This document shows positions 37,679-45,458 of a DNA stretch of 64,000 nt, piece after piece (the first letter of the stretch is position 1; the number at the start of each line of letters is the position of its first letter). Source of the stretch: Erythrobacter litoralis HTCC2594 (lineage in GTDB: Bacteria; Pseudomonadota; Alphaproteobacteria; Sphingomonadales; Sphingomonadaceae); NCBI RefSeq assembly GCF_000013005.1, contig NC_007722.1:129501-193500 (forward strand). The letters are read 5' to 3'. Below the pieces are notes generated by a model. The model saw only the letters and a program-made list of their open reading frames with translations. It made no database searches and was not told the DNA's origin. The translations under genes and the position numbers were made by a program.

Positions 37679-38608
37679 ATGACCAAGTCCCGCCGCGCTG
37701 CTTCAGTTTCGCCTGCCCAGCGCATTACCGCCGCCATCATCGAGAAGCTCGAGCATGGCACCAAGCCCTGGGTCAAGCCGTGGCGCGGTGTGCCGGTTTC
37801 ACGTCCGTTGCGCTCCTGCGGAACGCCCTATCGCGGCATGAACACCTTCTGGTTGTGGATGGTGGCTGATGGCTGTGGCTACACTTCGCCGTACTGGATG
37901 ACATACCGCCAGTGTCAGGCGCTTGGTGGACAGGTCCGCAAGGGCGAGAAGTCGACCATCGCGATTTTCTACAAGAGCTACACCAAGGAAGTCGAGAACG
38001 CCGCAGGCGAGGCCGATACCGAAAACCGGCGCGTGCTCAAGGCCTATGCCGTGTTCAACGCTGACCAGTGCGACGGCCTCCCCGACTTCTACCATCCCAA
38101 GCCACTCGTCGCCGCGCTTGAACCCGAAGGGCGCGAAGACCGGCTTGATGCCTTCTTCGCGCGTGTCGGCGCGGACCTGCGGCATCATGGTGCGCAGGCC
38201 TATTACGAACCGCTGCGCGACCGGGTCACCATGCCGCCAGCCGAACTCTTCGAAGCCTACGACCACTACTATGCGACACTCGCGCACGAGCTGTCGCATT
38301 GGACGGGGCATTCTTCGCGGCTCGACCGCGATCTCAAGAACCGCTTCGGCAGCGACGCCTATGCTGCCGAGGAATTGATCGCCGAACTGTCCTCGGCCAT
38401 CCTCGGGGCCGAACTGGGTCTTCCGGTCACCCACCTCGACCATCACGCCAGCTACATCGCGTCCTGGCTCAAGATCCTCAAATCGGACGAGCGCGCGATC
38501 CTGACCGCTGCGGCCAAGGCCGAGGAAGCGGCCAGCCTGTTGCTTGACCTTGGTGGTCACCAATCCGGCGAAAGCGAACCCAACATCGATCTCGCTGATG
38601 CAGCCTGA
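37679..38608 (+). CDS. ArdC-like antirestriction protein (ssDNA-binding N domain plus zincin)
   Basis: A 309-residue protein of the ArdC/DUF1738 family. The N-terminal domain (about 10-130, with ITAAIIEKLEHGTKPWVKPW and YRGMNTFWLW) binds single-stranded DNA in characterised members. The C-terminal metallopeptidase-like domain has the HELSHWTGH zinc motif near residue 203. ArdC proteins protect incoming plasmid DNA from host restriction. Start ATG 37679 follows ATCAGGAGA. The following small gene begins 12 bp downstream. Confidence 0.9.
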   Translation: MTKSRRAASVSPAQRITAAIIEKLEHGTKPWVKPWRGVPVSRPLRSCGTPYRGMNTFWLWMVADGCGYTSPYWMTYRQCQALGGQVRKGEKSTIAIFYKSYTKEVENAAGEADTENRRVLKAYAVFNADQCDGLPDFYHPKPLVAALEPEGREDRLDAFFARVGADLRHHGAQAYYEPLRDRVTMPPAELFEAYDHYYATLAHELSHWTGHSSRLDRDLKNRFGSDAYAAEELIAELSSAILGAELGLPVTHLDHHASYIASWLKILKSDERAILTAAAKAEEAASLLLDLGGHQSGESEPNIDLADAA

Positions 38609-38619
38609 GGAGAGGTGAA

Positions 38620-39048
38620 ATGGGACGTTCCGTCAGCTATCCGACCGGCTCCGTGGTGGCCTTTCGCCTGCTTGATGACGGCGAAGACGAAGATGTCGAC
38701 TGGGCCTACGAGTGCCTCGTCGACGAGATCATCGATACTGCGAAGGCGGCCTTTCCTTCCTTTCTGCGCTTCGATGGATGGCGTGGCCGCGAGGACCGTA
38801 TCCTCCTGCGCAATGCCTATGCCGATTGCGGCATATCGACCTGGTGCGGGCTCGCCGCGATCTGGCTCGCCGAGCGCGACGATGCCCGGTACTGGGAGGC
38901 CGATGTATACAACCCACGGACGGCGAGGGCTCGACACTGGCTTGGCCAGGTCTCGGGAAGGTTCCTCGACCTGTTTGGCGAGCTGCGCATGATCGGGCGG
39001 TTCTCGAATGGCGAAGCGATCTTTGAACGAGAACGGCCTTGCAATTGA
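38620..39048 (+). CDS. Conserved hypothetical protein of the element
   Basis: A 142-residue soluble protein that I do not recognise. Its start is clear, since AGGAGAG (38608-38614) lies six bases upstream of ATG 38620 and overlaps the end of ardC. It is acidic near the N terminus (LLDDGEDEDVDWAYE) and rich in Trp/Arg later (GWRGREDRILLRNAYADCGISTWCGLAA). No signal peptide, membrane span or known motif is visible. Its place in the ArdC-like operon suggests a maintenance or anti-restriction helper role, as inference only. Confidence 0.65.
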   Translation: MGRSVSYPTGSVVAFRLLDDGEDEDVDWAYECLVDEIIDTAKAAFPSFLRFDGWRGREDRILLRNAYADCGISTWCGLAAIWLAERDDARYWEADVYNPRTARARHWLGQVSGRFLDLFGELRMIGRFSNGEAIFERERPCN

Positions 39049-39087
39049 GTGATATTGATATATATCGTGCAATTGAAAGGATGAGTT

Positions 39088-39465
39088 ATGGCAACGCAGC
39101 CGCTTGAGCCGCAGATCGATGACGGCAAGGTCCTCACCTCGGCAGTCTCGAAGATTGCCGGGTTCTGGGGTTTCACCAACGCCAAGCTTGGAACAATCCT
39201 AGGATTGTCCGAAGCGACCGCTTCGCGGTTGCGCTCCGGGAAGGCCGAGCTCGACCCGACTTCGAAGTCCTTTGAAGCGGGCCAGTTCCTGCTGCGACTG
39301 TTCCGTTCGCTCGACGCACTGCTCGGAAGCGATGACCTCTCTGCGCGCGCCTGGCTCACCACGCCCAATCTCGATCTCGAGGCCCGGCCGATCGACCTGA
39401 TCGACAGCTTCAGGGGTCTGATTACCGTGTGCGACTATGTGGACGCCCACCGCGCTCGCGTCTGA
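39088..39465 (+). CDS. Xre/MbcA/ParS-type antitoxin
   Basis: A 125-residue antitoxin of the DUF2384 class. An N-terminal Xre-like helical region (WGFTNAKLGTILGLSEATASRLRSGKAEL) precedes the toxin-binding domain (FLLRLFRSLDALLGSDDLSARAWLTTPN…PIDLIDSFRGLITVCDYVDAHRARV). It overlaps the RES gene by 29 bp, the classical arrangement. Antitoxins of this class repress their own promoter and block the RES active site. Confidence 0.88.
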   Translation: MATQPLEPQIDDGKVLTSAVSKIAGFWGFTNAKLGTILGLSEATASRLRSGKAELDPTSKSFEAGQFLLRLFRSLDALLGSDDLSARAWLTTPNLDLEARPIDLIDSFRGLITVCDYVDAHRARV

Positions 39466-40156
39466 GTTTCGCCGCTACCGTCGCACTGTGTGGCGCGTGG
39501 TTGAAGCGCAGCATCGGATCTCGACCAACCGTCTGGCGTCGAGCCTCGCCGAACAACAGCGGCTCGAGGAACTGGCCGACGCCGCCAAACCCGATCTTCC
39601 CAAGGCAGCACGCGGGTTGCATTACCTCCTCGCTTCCCCTTTCCGCTATGGCCACACGGTGGCCAGCCGGTTCCGCCGTCCGAACGAGCGTCCCGGGATC
39701 TTCTACGCCAGCGAAGCCGAGCGCACCGCGATTGCCGAGACCGCTTACTGGCGGCTCAAATTTGTCAGCCGTTCGCCCGGATTTGTGCCCGGTAACCGGA
39801 CAAGCGAGCATTTGAGCTTCTCGGTGCCGGTGTCGCTTACCCGGCTGACCGATACGACCCGGCCGCCGCTCGTTGCTGATCGTCAGCGCTGGCTGGACCC
39901 TGACGACTATTCGGCATGCCAGGACCTTGCCGCACAGGTGCGCGAGGCCGGAGGGCAGGGCATTCGCGCTGCTTCCGTACGCGACCCTGATGGCATGAAT
40001 CTCGCGCTGCTCGATCCGGCATGTTTCGCCAAATCGGAGCCGGATTACGGACGGGGCTGGCATCTGCGCCATGAGGCGGGCCGGTTGACGGCGATCGCAG
40101 CCTTTCCGCATGATGAGGTGCTGACCTTCAGTCCTGAACAGTTCGGGCTCGCATAG
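39437..40156 (+). CDS. RES-domain toxin (NAD+ phosphorylase family)
   Basis: A 239-residue RES-domain protein, partner of the preceding antitoxin. The conserved Arg in SPFRYGHTVASRFRRP, the FYASEAERTAIAETAYWR helix with the catalytic-region Glu, and the C-terminal LLDPACF segment match the family. Characterised members deplete NAD+ and arrest growth. ATG 39437 lies within the antitoxin gene. It is probably an addiction module stabilising island I, and a defence role is possible. Confidence 0.86.
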   Translation: MWTPTALASEFRRYRRTVWRVVEAQHRISTNRLASSLAEQQRLEELADAAKPDLPKAARGLHYLLASPFRYGHTVASRFRRPNERPGIFYASEAERTAIAETAYWRLKFVSRSPGFVPGNRTSEHLSFSVPVSLTRLTDTTRPPLVADRQRWLDPDDYSACQDLAAQVREAGGQGIRAASVRDPDGMNLALLDPACFAKSEPDYGRGWHLRHEAGRLTAIAAFPHDEVLTFSPEQFGLA

Positions 40157-40432
40157 TTCACAGCCTATCTCCCACACCTCAGCTGGCGCCCGCGCGCCCG
40201 TCATTGGCTTAGGCCTGTTCGCTGATCCGTGGTGCCCTGTGGACCGGACAGGGCTCGCCGCAACCCGCGCAAGGCTGCGGCCCGTGTGGCCCGCGCCAGC
40301 CTTGCCTTGCGAGGTTTCCCGCTCACGCGGTGCGGCGATCCCTTTCGCGCGGTCCTTGAGGGGCACGGCGAACAGGTCTCACGCAAATCCTTGCCTTGAG
40401 GCTTGCCGCCAAGCTCAAGGAGGATTTTCGAT
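40157..40432 (+). promoter_or_regulatory. Gap with a 7-bp hairpin between the RES toxin and the DUF2493 gene
   Basis: No gene is seen here. At 40234-40254 a perfect 7-bp stem (GCCCTGT/ACAGGGC) with a 7-base loop is present but lacks a U-tract, so termination is uncertain. The end of the gap carries the AAGGAGG site of the next gene. Confidence 0.4.
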
Positions 40433-41380
40433 ATGTATGACAGCTTCGCTTCCCAGCTTGCCGACCTCGACCTGACAGGCTTCACTATCGCTCCGGCACC
40501 TTTCGATGCAACTGACTTCCCGTCCGAGGATGCCACGGCGCAGACACTTGGTGCCGTCTGGTCCGATCTCTTCGCGCTCTTTGCCGATACCGCGCTCGAA
40601 GCCGACAGCGAAGACATCGCCTGGGGGCTGGTCAATCTGTTCCACCGCGCTGCCAGCCGCAAATCGGCCCAGCTTGACCGTGCATCTGACGAGATCCGGG
40701 TCCTGCTCGCGTCCGCCGATGGCTCGGAAATTCATTCCTCCAATCTCGAGGAACAGACCGCGCGCGCCCAGGCCGCCGAAGCGAGCATGCAGGCATTCGA
40801 GCAGATGCGCGAAATTGCGGCTTCCCTCTATCGCGACGAAACCGGTTCTTCGTGGAAGCCCGTTTCCGGATCCCGTGCGAGCCATGCAAAGTCGCTGACA
40901 TCTGCCGTGATCGATGCGCGCGATTTCCTGCGGGCACGGGCCGAACGGCGTCAGGCAGCGCATATGCCTGAAGGAACGCCGGTGATCTTTACCGGCGGTC
41001 GCAGCCGCTTCGAGACCACTGAAGACGCCAAGGCCTATGCATCGAACATATGGGCCACGCTCGACAAGGTTCGCGCCAATGTTCCAGATCTTGTCCTCGT
41101 CCATGGCGGTGACAGCAAGGGTGCCGACAGGCTCGCTGCGTCATGGGCCGAACGGCATGAGGTTCAGCAGCTCACTTTCTCACTCGATCGCCGACTGGGG
41201 GCCCGTGCCGGGTTCAAACGCAACGAGCAGATGCTCTCGCTTAATCCCCGCTACGTCGTGGCCTTTCCCGGCAATGGTGTCACCGAGCGCCTGGTGATCG
41301 ACGCCAAGAAGCAGCGGATTACCGTGGTCGATCGTCGCGGGCCAGTGGGCGTAAAGCCGGTTCATGCTCAGGCCCGTTGA
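40433..41380 (+). CDS. DUF2493 (YspA/SLOG-like) domain protein
   Basis: A 315-residue protein common on sphingomonad plasmids. ATG 40433 follows AAGGAGG. The N-terminal 170 residues are helical without a recognised domain. The C-terminal domain reads PVIFTGGRSRF…DLVLVHGGDSKGADRLAASWAERH, the DUF2493 pattern of the SLOG/TIR-like nucleotide-ligand-binding superfamily. The ligand and role are unknown. The neighbouring AlpA-like gene converges on it. Confidence 0.82.
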   Translation: MYDSFASQLADLDLTGFTIAPAPFDATDFPSEDATAQTLGAVWSDLFALFADTALEADSEDIAWGLVNLFHRAASRKSAQLDRASDEIRVLLASADGSEIHSSNLEEQTARAQAAEASMQAFEQMREIAASLYRDETGSSWKPVSGSRASHAKSLTSAVIDARDFLRARAERRQAAHMPEGTPVIFTGGRSRFETTEDAKAYASNIWATLDKVRANVPDLVLVHGGDSKGADRLAASWAERHEVQQLTFSLDRRLGARAGFKRNEQMLSLNPRYVVAFPGNGVTERLVIDAKKQRITVVDRRGPVGVKPVHAQAR

Positions 41381-41451
41381 CCCTCCAGCCATCTTCCATG
41401 CTGCCGGATTTTGCGCAATTATTCCGGAGCCCCGCAGCATGGACCCTTCGC

Positions 41452-41646
41452 TTACTGATATGTGCGAATGGGCAGGTCGTTGATCCAGTTTTCAACCTCG
41501 GCCACGCGCCAGCGAATTCGTCCGGAACCGATATCGACCGGGTTTGGAAACGTGCCCTTTTTGATGCGCCGCCAGATGGTCGCCCGGCTGCGAATTCCTG
41601 TGAGACGCATGACGTCCTGGCAGGAAAGAAGTTCGGATTGTTGCAT
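41452..41646 (-). CDS. AlpA-type helix-turn-helix regulator / excisionase
   Basis: A 64-residue MerR-superfamily winged-helix protein with the pattern LLSCQDVMRLTGIRSRATIWRRIKKGTFPNPVDIGSGRIRWRVAEVENWI. AlpA-like proteins activate integrases or act as excisionases on genomic islands. It lies about 12 kb from the island I integrase. I chose the ATG giving MQQSELL (41646), because the upstream extension has no family character. Confidence 0.87.
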   Translation of the reverse strand: MQQSELLSCQDVMRLTGIRSRATIWRRIKKGTFPNPVDIGSGRIRWRVAEVENWINDLPIRTYQ

Positions 41647-41956
41647 GTCATTGTCCTTTGCTTGGATTGCCCATCGGCGACACCGTCTCGCCTTTTTGAC
41701 CGGATGAACCGCTGACATTCTCCATAAGCGATTGCTTCTCATGGTGATTTCAGCCGCGAGCCATCTCCCGAAAGTGTGTCGGCGCCGTCGATGCTCTGGT
41801 GCCTAAACCCCTGCATTGGGTGTAGGAAAGAACAAAAAACGAACAAATATCGTTTGGGGGCACCACACCCGATCAGTGGACAGAGGAGAGGGGACATCCT
41901 GGGGGCGCGCATCGGTTCGAGCGGTTCGAACGAGCGCCATTCATCAGGAGGTTTCG
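41647..41956 (+). promoter_or_regulatory. Leader region with purine box upstream of the DUF6878-like gene
   Basis: No gene is seen here. AGGAGAG lies at 41884-41890 and ATCAGGAGG at 41943-41951, the same two-box spacing as in three other leaders of island I. The AlpA promoter must lie in the left part on the other strand. Confidence 0.4.
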
Positions 41957-42415
41957 ATGACCGATATGACCAGCATGATCGCGGATTTTGCGTCTCGCCA
42001 GGAAGAGCGCCACGAGAAGCGCAAGTTGAAACTCGATCATCTCAAGGCCGTGACGCTTGCTGCCTTGCGCACGGCCGAAATCGCAAGCGTTGAGATCACC
42101 TTCGATGGTTACGGTGACAGCGGTTCGATCGACGACATCACCTGTCTTTCTGCCGACGCCAGCATTGCCGATTGCCCTGAGGTACAGGTTGCCGCGCCTG
42201 ACGGCGGAGAGAGTGAAACCGAGCCGCCCAGGACCATCCCGCTCTCAGATGCCTTGGAAGAGATCGGTTGTATCGCGCTCGAACTGCATCATCCCGGTTG
42301 GGAGATCAACGAAGGTTCAGCCGGAGCGCTCGAGATCGATGTCGCGGCCGGGACTTTCATCCTCGAATGCCGCACCCGTTTCATCGATTACGATGAGCAG
42401 GTCACCAAGATCTAA
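41957..42415 (+). CDS. DUF6878-like conserved protein
   Basis: A 152-residue acidic cytosolic protein. ATG 41957 is preceded by ATCAGGAGG. It begins with a charged helix (FASRQEERHEKRKLKLDHLKAVTLAAL), followed by SVEITFDGYGDSGSIDDI, and ends with a beta-rich part containing HHPGWEINEGSAG. From memory it matches DUF6878 of sphingomonad mobile elements. Function is unknown. It is probably cotranscribed with the next gene, 11 bp away. Confidence 0.65.
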   Translation: MTDMTSMIADFASRQEERHEKRKLKLDHLKAVTLAALRTAEIASVEITFDGYGDSGSIDDITCLSADASIADCPEVQVAAPDGGESETEPPRTIPLSDALEEIGCIALELHHPGWEINEGSAGALEIDVAAGTFILECRTRFIDYDEQVTKI

Positions 42416-42426
42416 GGAGAAAGATC

Positions 42427-42849
42427 ATGGCCCATTGCTATTACCATGCGCTCTCCTCGGTCCGGAAATGGGGCGGAGTGGTCGAGGATTACCTCGATCT
42501 CCACCAGTGGTTCGACCAGTCGAAAAGCATACTTGCCGATCCGCGTCACAGAGCCCTGCGGCATCATGCCGAAGGGATTTTCATGCTCGAAAATCTGTTC
42601 GGTGCGACCCTCATCAACGCCGATGGAAAGACCGTTCCCACACGTCTCGTGGGCGAACAGCATGTGATCGAGGACCTCGGGCTCATTCCATCCTTTGCGG
42701 ACTGGGCGCGGTTGATCCAGCCGGAGCGCTGGATGCTCAAGGGGCACCCTGTCGACACGGCGCCTCTCGATGCTTCGCCGACCGCAGTTGGGGTCGACAT
42801 CCCGCCCCGCTTTCCTGCTTCAGACGAAACAATCCGGGTCGCGATTTGA
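42427..42849 (+). CDS. DUF6915-like conserved protein
   Basis: A 140-residue protein beginning MAHCYYHALSSVRKWGGVVEDYLDLHQWFDQSK, with RHHAEGIFMLENLFG and VGEQHVIEDLGLIPSFADW. This is the pattern I remember for DUF6915, often paired with DUF6878 on plasmids. His-rich positions (HCYYH, RHRALRHHAEG) suggest metal binding, by inference. AAGGAGA provides the ribosome site. Confidence 0.65.
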   Translation: MAHCYYHALSSVRKWGGVVEDYLDLHQWFDQSKSILADPRHRALRHHAEGIFMLENLFGATLINADGKTVPTRLVGEQHVIEDLGLIPSFADWARLIQPERWMLKGHPVDTAPLDASPTAVGVDIPPRFPASDETIRVAI

Positions 42850-42881
42850 GCATCATCTGACGCGGGACGGCTTCGTGCCAG

Positions 42882-42990
42882 ACAAAAAATGGGCGGCCCC
42901 AAGGGAGCCGCCCATAAGGAGAGAACTCGTCGCTTCGCTTCGAGCCCTTCGGGTCGCGAATCGTCCTTACCACCAATTTGTGACGGGTCG
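42882..42990 (-). ncRNA. Candidate minus-strand small RNA with intrinsic terminator
   Basis: On the minus strand a nine-pair stem (42907-42915 with 42889-42897) is followed by ATTTTTT, a textbook intrinsic terminator with no minus-strand gene in front of it. A TACAAT box (42991-42996) could serve as a -10 element about 100 bases upstream; the -35 match is poor. Just before the stem the RNA would read CTCTCCT (complement of 42917-42923), complementary to the AGGAGAG box in several leaders of island I. The whole 316-bp gap 42850-43165 otherwise holds no convincing gene. Confidence 0.35.
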
Positions 42991-43165
42991 ATTGTAGCAA
43001 AGCGACGGGAAGCAATAGTCCGGCTTGCATTGAAACTGTTCCCGCAAGTCAAGCCCCGACAAGGTTTCCCGGTTCTGTACCCTCGCAGAGCCTGATTGCG
43101 CGATTGATTGTGTCCTCGTGCTTTACCATTTCTGTCCCATTCACCCGCCGCTATGGGCATCAACC

Positions 43166-43435
43166 ATGCAACTTGACGATCTGCTGCAGCGCTACTTTGC
43201 CACCACCGACCTCTCCGGGGTTGCCCCTGACACGTTGTCAGCCGGCATCGAGCATTGCCGGGTCGATCTCGGCCTCGAGGAGGACCGGGGCAAGCGCTTT
43301 GCACTGTGGTCATTCCTGCACATGTTCGGGTCCGCACCCGATCTCGACGTGGCGTTCGAAAGCGAGGAAGACCGGGAAGCAGCTCGCAACTTCATGGATC
43401 TCCTGGCGGCGTCGGAGGGCGATGAGGCAGGCTGA
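43166..43435 (+). CDS. Small conserved hypothetical protein
   Basis: An 89-residue acidic, helical protein of unknown function. It contains LDDLLQRYFATTDLSGVAPDTL and KRFALWSFLHMFGSAPDLD. ATG 43166 is the first Met giving a compact product; the ribosome site is weak. The 267-bp gap after it carries no gene and leads to ssb. Confidence 0.6.
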   Translation: MQLDDLLQRYFATTDLSGVAPDTLSAGIEHCRVDLGLEEDRGKRFALWSFLHMFGSAPDLDVAFESEEDREAARNFMDLLAASEGDEAG

Positions 43436-43702
43436 TTGCAGCGGGGTCTTGGCACCTTCAGACCCGCACCCGATACCCATCCGGCTTTTGTCGCGAACAG
43501 TCCTGAATCAGGTCAGCTGAGGACGGCAACCCGTTCCTTTCCGGCCGTGTTGGCAGCTGCGCTGCCTGCCCGCACCACCCGTCATGAACAGGTTTCCCTT
43601 CGGCCCTTCAGGCCTGCGGTGCAGTCCTCCCATGCCCTGATTCTTCTGGATGTTCGCAAGCCGGAGATGGTCTCCGGTTTGAGGAACTGAAGGACAATCA
43701 CC

Positions 43703-44101
43703 ATGACCAATATCGCAATTCTCACCGGCCGCATCTCCCGCGATCCGGACACCCGCGAGACCAAGGGTGGCACAAATGTCACCGGGATCACCGTCGTCAC
43801 CGATCGCCCCGCACGCGACAAGGACGGCAAGACCTACAAGGATGAGAACGGCTACACCGCCAAGGAAAGCGAGTTCCACCGGGTGACCTGCTTCAACGGC
43901 CTCGCCAAGACCGTCGGGCAGTACTGCTCCAAGGGCCAGCTGGTATCGGTCCAGGGCCGCATCCACTACACCCAGTGGGAGGACAAGGACGGGGTCACGC
44001 GCTACGGCACCGAAATCCTCGCCGACAAGGTCGACTTCCTTTCTCGCGGCAACGGCTCCGGCGAAGAAGGCGACAACACCGACGCTCCCGAGATCGACTG
44101 A
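43703..44101 (+). CDS. ssb: Single-stranded DNA-binding protein of the element
   Basis: A 132-residue OB-fold SSB. The N-terminal MTNIAILTGRISRDPDTRE, the HRVTCFNGLAKTVGQYCSKGQLVSVQGRI strand set and YGTEILADKVDFL are characteristic. The C-terminal tail is short and acidic (EEGDNTDAPEID) but lacks the usual DDDIPF tip for partner proteins. Such element-borne SSBs protect transferred single strands. It ends at a strong terminator. Confidence 0.92.
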   Translation: MTNIAILTGRISRDPDTRETKGGTNVTGITVVTDRPARDKDGKTYKDENGYTAKESEFHRVTCFNGLAKTVGQYCSKGQLVSVQGRIHYTQWEDKDGVTRYGTEILADKVDFLSRGNGSGEEGDNTDAPEID

Positions 44102-44123
44102 CCTCTCCCGTCGATCTCCATCC

Positions 44124-44159
44124 GAAAGGGGTCCTGTCCCAGCGGACAGGGCCCCTTTC
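44124..44159. terminator. Long-stem terminator between ssb and a convergent gene
   Basis: A 16-position stem (44124-44139 with 44144-44159) with one T/G wobble and a CAGC loop lies between the ends of the two converging genes and can serve both. The stem base GAAA/TTTC supplies the short U-tract on either strand. Confidence 0.85.
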
Positions 44160-44165
44160 TCATGT

Positions 44166-44432
44166 TTATTCCGATGGCGTCTGCCCGGATCGGGAAGACG
44201 ACGGCGCAGACGAAACGAGCTTTCGCAGAGCCCCCTCTTCCCCGAGCTTGCCCAACTCGGCGGCGACCCTGGACAATCCCTTCTTCGAGAAAGCCTCGAG
44301 ACCTGTTCCGAGGATCACGCGACCAAGTTCAAGCGCGGCCTGCTCTTCGAGTTGCTGTTTACGCTGGTCGAGGGCTGCCTGGTCGGCTTCGAGCTTTCTA
44401 AGGGCGGCAACGGCGCTGCGGTTCGATGGCAT
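44166..44432 (-). CDS. TraC/DUF6437-like small coiled-coil protein
   Basis: An 88-residue protein with an N-terminal charged helix (AVAALRKLEADQAALDQRKQQLEEQAALELGRVIL), then a Gly/Leu-rich part and a Ser-rich tail. It recalls the small TraC or DUF6437 proteins near mobilization loci of alphaproteobacterial plasmids. The role is unproven. The 346 bp to its right contain no gene. Confidence 0.6.
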   Translation of the reverse strand: MPSNRSAVAALRKLEADQAALDQRKQQLEEQAALELGRVILGTGLEAFSKKGLSRVAAELGKLGEEGALRKLVSSAPSSSRSGQTPSE

Positions 44433-44778
44433 TGGAGTTCATCCTTACTCCCCCTTTGCGTTCCTCCCGCGGGTTCAAATGGAACAGGCAAGGCCCTGTA
44501 GGAAAGTCCTTTTGCAGGTGACTGGCACGGGCGCTCTTCATCGGGCGGGGGGAGGGGCCTGGCTCACGGACTTTCAAGGGTGACGGGCCCGGCACCGGCG
44601 CGTCAAGGACGGCGGGGCCCCACCATTTTGCCTCCCCTGCGCTCGCGCTTCGGTCCAACAAAATCGTTGCCCCCACCGCCGCTTCGCGGTCGCCCGTGCG
44701 GGGCGATCCCTGACCCGCCGGCACCGCGCCCATCCGCCTTCCTCGTGTCGTCTCACCGACAGACATCAGGAGGAAATC
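44433..44778. other. Gene-free stretch
   Basis: No supported gene. It must hold the promoter of the minus-strand 88-residue gene and, near 44765-44773, the ATCAGGAGG site of the next plus-strand gene. Otherwise GC-rich with short inverted repeats of no clear meaning. Confidence 0.4.
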
Positions 44779-45000
44779 ATGACTACACTTGGCAATCTTG
44801 AATCAGGCTCGAACAGCTACTTCGAAGCACTCGCCACTGCCGAACGGCGGGCCTTGCACAGCTTCTTCGACCAGCACGTCGTGGAAGACGACGATCTCGG
44901 ATACTTCGCTCTCGACGAGGGCGACTACAACGCCTTGCCGGCACATCTGGCGAGCCGGGTGGTTCATACTGTGCACGGCGGCATGCTCGACGAATTCTGA
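44779..45000 (+). CDS. Small conserved hypothetical protein
   Basis: A 73-residue acidic protein (EALATAERRALHSFFDQHVVEDDDLGYFALDEGDY) of unknown function. The start is supported by AGGAGG in ATCAGGAGG six bases upstream, and the end by an intrinsic terminator starting 11 bp later. It is the last island I gene before nested island II. Confidence 0.65.
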   Translation: MTTLGNLESGSNSYFEALATAERRALHSFFDQHVVEDDDLGYFALDEGDYNALPAHLASRVVHTVHGGMLDEF

Positions 45001-45010
45001 CGACCAAGCG

Positions 45011-45045
45011 AGGGCAGGAGCCGGTTACGGTTCCTGCCCTATTTT
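45011..45045 (+). terminator. Intrinsic terminator behind the 73-residue gene
   Basis: A 13-position stem (45011-45023 with 45028-45040) with one G/T wobble and a GTTA loop is followed by ATTTT. It has the same design as the terminators at 37543 and 44124. Confidence 0.85.
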
Positions 45046-45427
45046 CATGGTCGCCGGTGGAAGAGTTGGGGCGAAAAGCGGAGCGGGACTTATGACGCGC
45101 TCGATCCCGCACCGCCTGCAGCGGTGCTCCTGCGGGCGCGGCGTTCTTGTCCGTGGGTCCCGCACGCACTCCCTCTCGGCACCGGGTCGTAGCGGCGCGA
45201 GGCTGGCGGAACCGACAGCCCCCGGTCCCTGGCCTCGCACGCGCTCCTTTGCCGACGCCTTGCCGGGGGTGCGGTTCTCGTCTCGAGGTAGATTTGTCAT
45301 TGTGCCCTTGGAACGAAAACCGACCGGTCTTCGATTGCTCACGCATCGATCGGTAGGGCAGACAGTACCCCCCGAAAAGCAAAACGCCATGGTTTCCGGA
45401 AACAGTCGCGCATTGGGGAACAAAACA
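45046..45427. other. Gene-free stretch before island II
   Basis: No supported gene. GC-rich and full of short inverted repeats. It is the left remainder of the island I intergenic region that was split by island II; the other part continues after about 56910. Confidence 0.4.
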
Positions 45428-45454
45428 AGCACACCGTACGCAGCGGTAGCTGCA
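45428..45454. other. Left direct repeat (att site) of island II
   Basis: The first 19 bases, AGCACACCGTACGCAGCGG, recur exactly at 56884-56902. With two mismatches the match continues through GCTGCA, giving a 27-bp repeat, and a looser ATGGAA follows. The recombinase gene starts five bases later, as is usual for integrase-proximal att sites. Confidence 0.75.
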
Positions 45455-45458
45455 TGGA

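Noticed and set aside
42564..43337. Minus-strand frame of 257 codons covering the candidate small RNA
   Set aside because: It runs through the terminator stem and opposite a supported gene; composition is not protein-like.
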